Of a stretch of 64,000 nucleotides of DNA, positions 62,416-64,000 are shown in pieces. Within the stretch, counting starts at the first letter, position 1; each line of letters starts with the position of its first letter. The notes beneath the pieces were generated by a model, which did no database searches, was not told where the DNA came from, and saw nothing but the letters and a program-made list of their open reading frames with translations. The position numbers were made by a program, and so were the translations under genes. Source of the DNA: Corticium candelabrum (taxonomy: Eukaryota > Porifera > Homoscleromorpha > Homosclerophorida > Plakinidae); the NCBI RefSeq assembly GCF_963422355.1, contig NC_085094.1, positions 7,265,270 through 7,329,269 of the forward strand, written 5' to 3'.

Positions 62416-62935
62416 CGTTTTTTATCCAGTGGTACTTGATTATATGCCTGTCAAGCTTTGAGAAGTACTTCCCCCAATAAATTGCCAATAAGTGTTCCCA
62501 CACTCGCATGCCAGACGCCCTGACACCTCTCCATGGCTTCTTTCACACTCGGAGTTCAGATGCCATCACAGTAAATGCAATGCTCTGTGCTCTATTCATT
62601 TCCGGGTTACGTAGAACAAGAAAATGATCGAGAAAGCGCTTTGTCGTTCAACTACAAGCTATCTCAAGATGGTAAATGGTAAATGTGTGGATAAAGAATC
62701 TAACACACTTGTCATTAGCTTTCTTGAAATGTCAAGTACAAGGAGCGAAATTGCCGTGGTGCACAAGAACACGTTCACATTTCTCTTTATACTTGGAATA
62801 AAGACTGTATGTCATAGAATGTGGTGCAGCCTAAGATGTTCGTTTGCTATGACAACTTGAAATCAGGTTGTGTGGGTGTGTCTATGCATGCTTGGTCATG
62901 AGCTGGCACCTTTAATAATAATTGCAGTTCGAGAT
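62416..62935. other. start of the gypsy RT fragment, then no recognised feature
   Basis: 62416-62530 is minus-strand RT sequence that belongs upstream of the fragment at 59620-61185. A plus ORF at 62624-62860 has no domain. The return to receptor-like sequence is near 62935. Confidence 0.45.
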
Positions 62936-62939
62936 TTAC

Positions 62940-63398
62940 AGGTCATCACTAATGTTTTAGTATTTTGTTGACAGAACACTACCATAGATCTAATTAGTGG
63001 CCATGACAGGTGCCAAATAAGCGGAAGGAGTGTATGAGTATTGGCTCTGGTGGCGTTAATTAACAATAGTTAATCATCAGTTGCACATAACTTATCTTTT
63101 ACGAGAACCTATTGTAATTGGAGGGTCGTGTGTTTCACTTTGTGAGGTCCAGAGTAAGATTTATTGACTTGTGCATGTAGGAGTCTTGTCTTGTATATAT
63201 CACTGAATAACCTAGGACACTCAAGTCTAGTATTAACCAGAGAGTTGGTGTGATAAGCACATCAGATTTGCTCTTACAGGTGCAGGCAGCAGTGCTGAAT
63301 CATGTGAATATCTAGAGGTTAGCGCTGTTGCAGTTCAGCAAGACAGGAAGAATGAGGAATCGTTGTATGAGAGTATGGATGGTGAATCGGCACTTTGA
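62940..63398 (+). pseudogene. last intron and last exon of receptor copy C
   Basis: Matches 46566-47088. The last exon (63280-63398) has the same acceptor, phase and length as 46970-47088 and is fully open: 'SSAESCEYLEVSAVAV', then 'EESLYESMDGESAL' and stop. The YxxM motif is kept. Exons for FN3, TM and the membrane-proximal tail are missing in this window between the two parts, so it cannot be a complete gene here. Confidence 0.75.
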
Positions 63399-63463
63399 TC
63401 TCAATGTAATAAAAGAGAGAACTTTCTGATCTCTCACCGGAAGGATGTAGGCGGAGATGGTCT

Positions 63464-63478
63464 GGCTACGCGAGACTA
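63464..63478. mobile_element. solitary end of the Mutator-like family
   Basis: GGCTACGCGAGACTA matches the terminal 15 bases of the element at 49447-50215 exactly. No partner end was found nearby, so this is a decayed or truncated copy. Confidence 0.5.
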
Positions 63479-63648
63479 TGCTAGGGGTTCTACTGTACAT
63501 GTCCAGTGGTATGGGTACGTACGAGATTCGTGTAGCTTGGTAGTGTTACTAATTACTAAAATAGAGTCTTCAAACTGGTATCTTACTTACAGCCTTACTA
63601 CATTGTTGTGTTGGAGTCATGAATCTGTTGCTTCTGGGCGTGCCCGTG

Positions 63649-64000
63649 CGCTAGTGTTTATCTGATACTTAACTAACATACAGTACGCGTGCATCTCTAT
63701 AAGTACTGTACACTAAAACGCGGACGGACGACAATTTGATCATACTAAACGCTGGTTGCAAGCACGAGATTGCTGCAGTGCTTGCCTTTTTCTAGCCACG
63801 TGCACCATGATACACAGTGTAGTGTCACTGTACCTACTTTAGAACCATACGTACAGCAATATCACGATAGACTCCTGGTAATGGTTCTAACCTCATTAAT
63901 TAGAACAGACGAAACCTCATTAATTATAACAGACGCTGATTTTGAAATCTTTTGTAACCGCAATTATTAATAATATTGTTGATATCAATTATTGTATTTA
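63649..64000. other. no gene recognised
   Basis: AT-rich end of the window. A short duplicated phrase ACCTCATTAATTA occurs at about 63890-63925. The ORF at 63770-63970 has no domain. Confidence 0.4.

Overview
The window is eukaryotic, probably from an early-branching metazoan, and a sponge is my best guess. The evidence is: multi-exon genes with GT-AG introns, most of them short; animal families (TESK/LIMK-type kinase, thrombospondin type 1, F-type lectin, Ig, FN3, NXPE/PC-esterase, BEN); very many dinucleotide and TATA/CTGT microsatellites; and a dense load of DNA transposons, Penelope-like, LINE and Ty3/gypsy-like remnants. The species assignment is inference. No RNA gene, CRISPR array or prokaryotic operon was seen.

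Layout. 1-580: Tc1-like transposase fragment (minus). 1557-7580: a large inverted mosaic of two diverged arms, with several small transposons inserted and CTGT arrays plus a LINE tail in the centre. 8122-8394: coiled-coil ORF (minus). 9454-11394: intronless NXPE/PC-esterase-like membrane protein. 12382-14410: remnant carrying Ulp1-protease and PHD-finger coding between inverted arrays of about 35-bp repeats. 16870-18960: telomere-like repeats, then a satellite of about 300-bp units interrupted by a Tigger/pogo-type element. 20300-22960: Penelope-like element (minus). 23576-24030 and 35181-35992: two members of one TIR family with TWA target duplications.

Host genes on the plus strand follow one another. 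24351-28630 is a nine-exon TESK-like kinase. 29175-32546 is an eight-exon membrane protein with two TSP1 domains, a carboxypeptidase-regulatory-like domain and a region resembling DUF2135. 33175-47088 is a 16-exon receptor: signal peptide, then TSP1, F-lectin and Ig repeated twice, FN3-like domains, a TM helix and a tyrosine-motif tail. All three splice models close in frame. A broken further copy of the receptor lies at 57990-59490 and 62940-63398, split by a Ty3/gypsy-like pol fragment.

48035-55799 is a decayed Ginger-type transposon (integrase, GPY/F, Ulp1 protease, PHD). It is interrupted by a 769-bp Mutator-like element with perfect 9-bp target duplications, and by a 3.84-kb TIR element. 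The latter carries a multi-exon BEN-domain gene with intact reading frames and AT-rich motifs (GAATTCG, GAATACG) clustered at both ends. That BEN element and the duplicated receptor are the two most interesting objects here. Both come from reading the sequence by eye; no database search was run.
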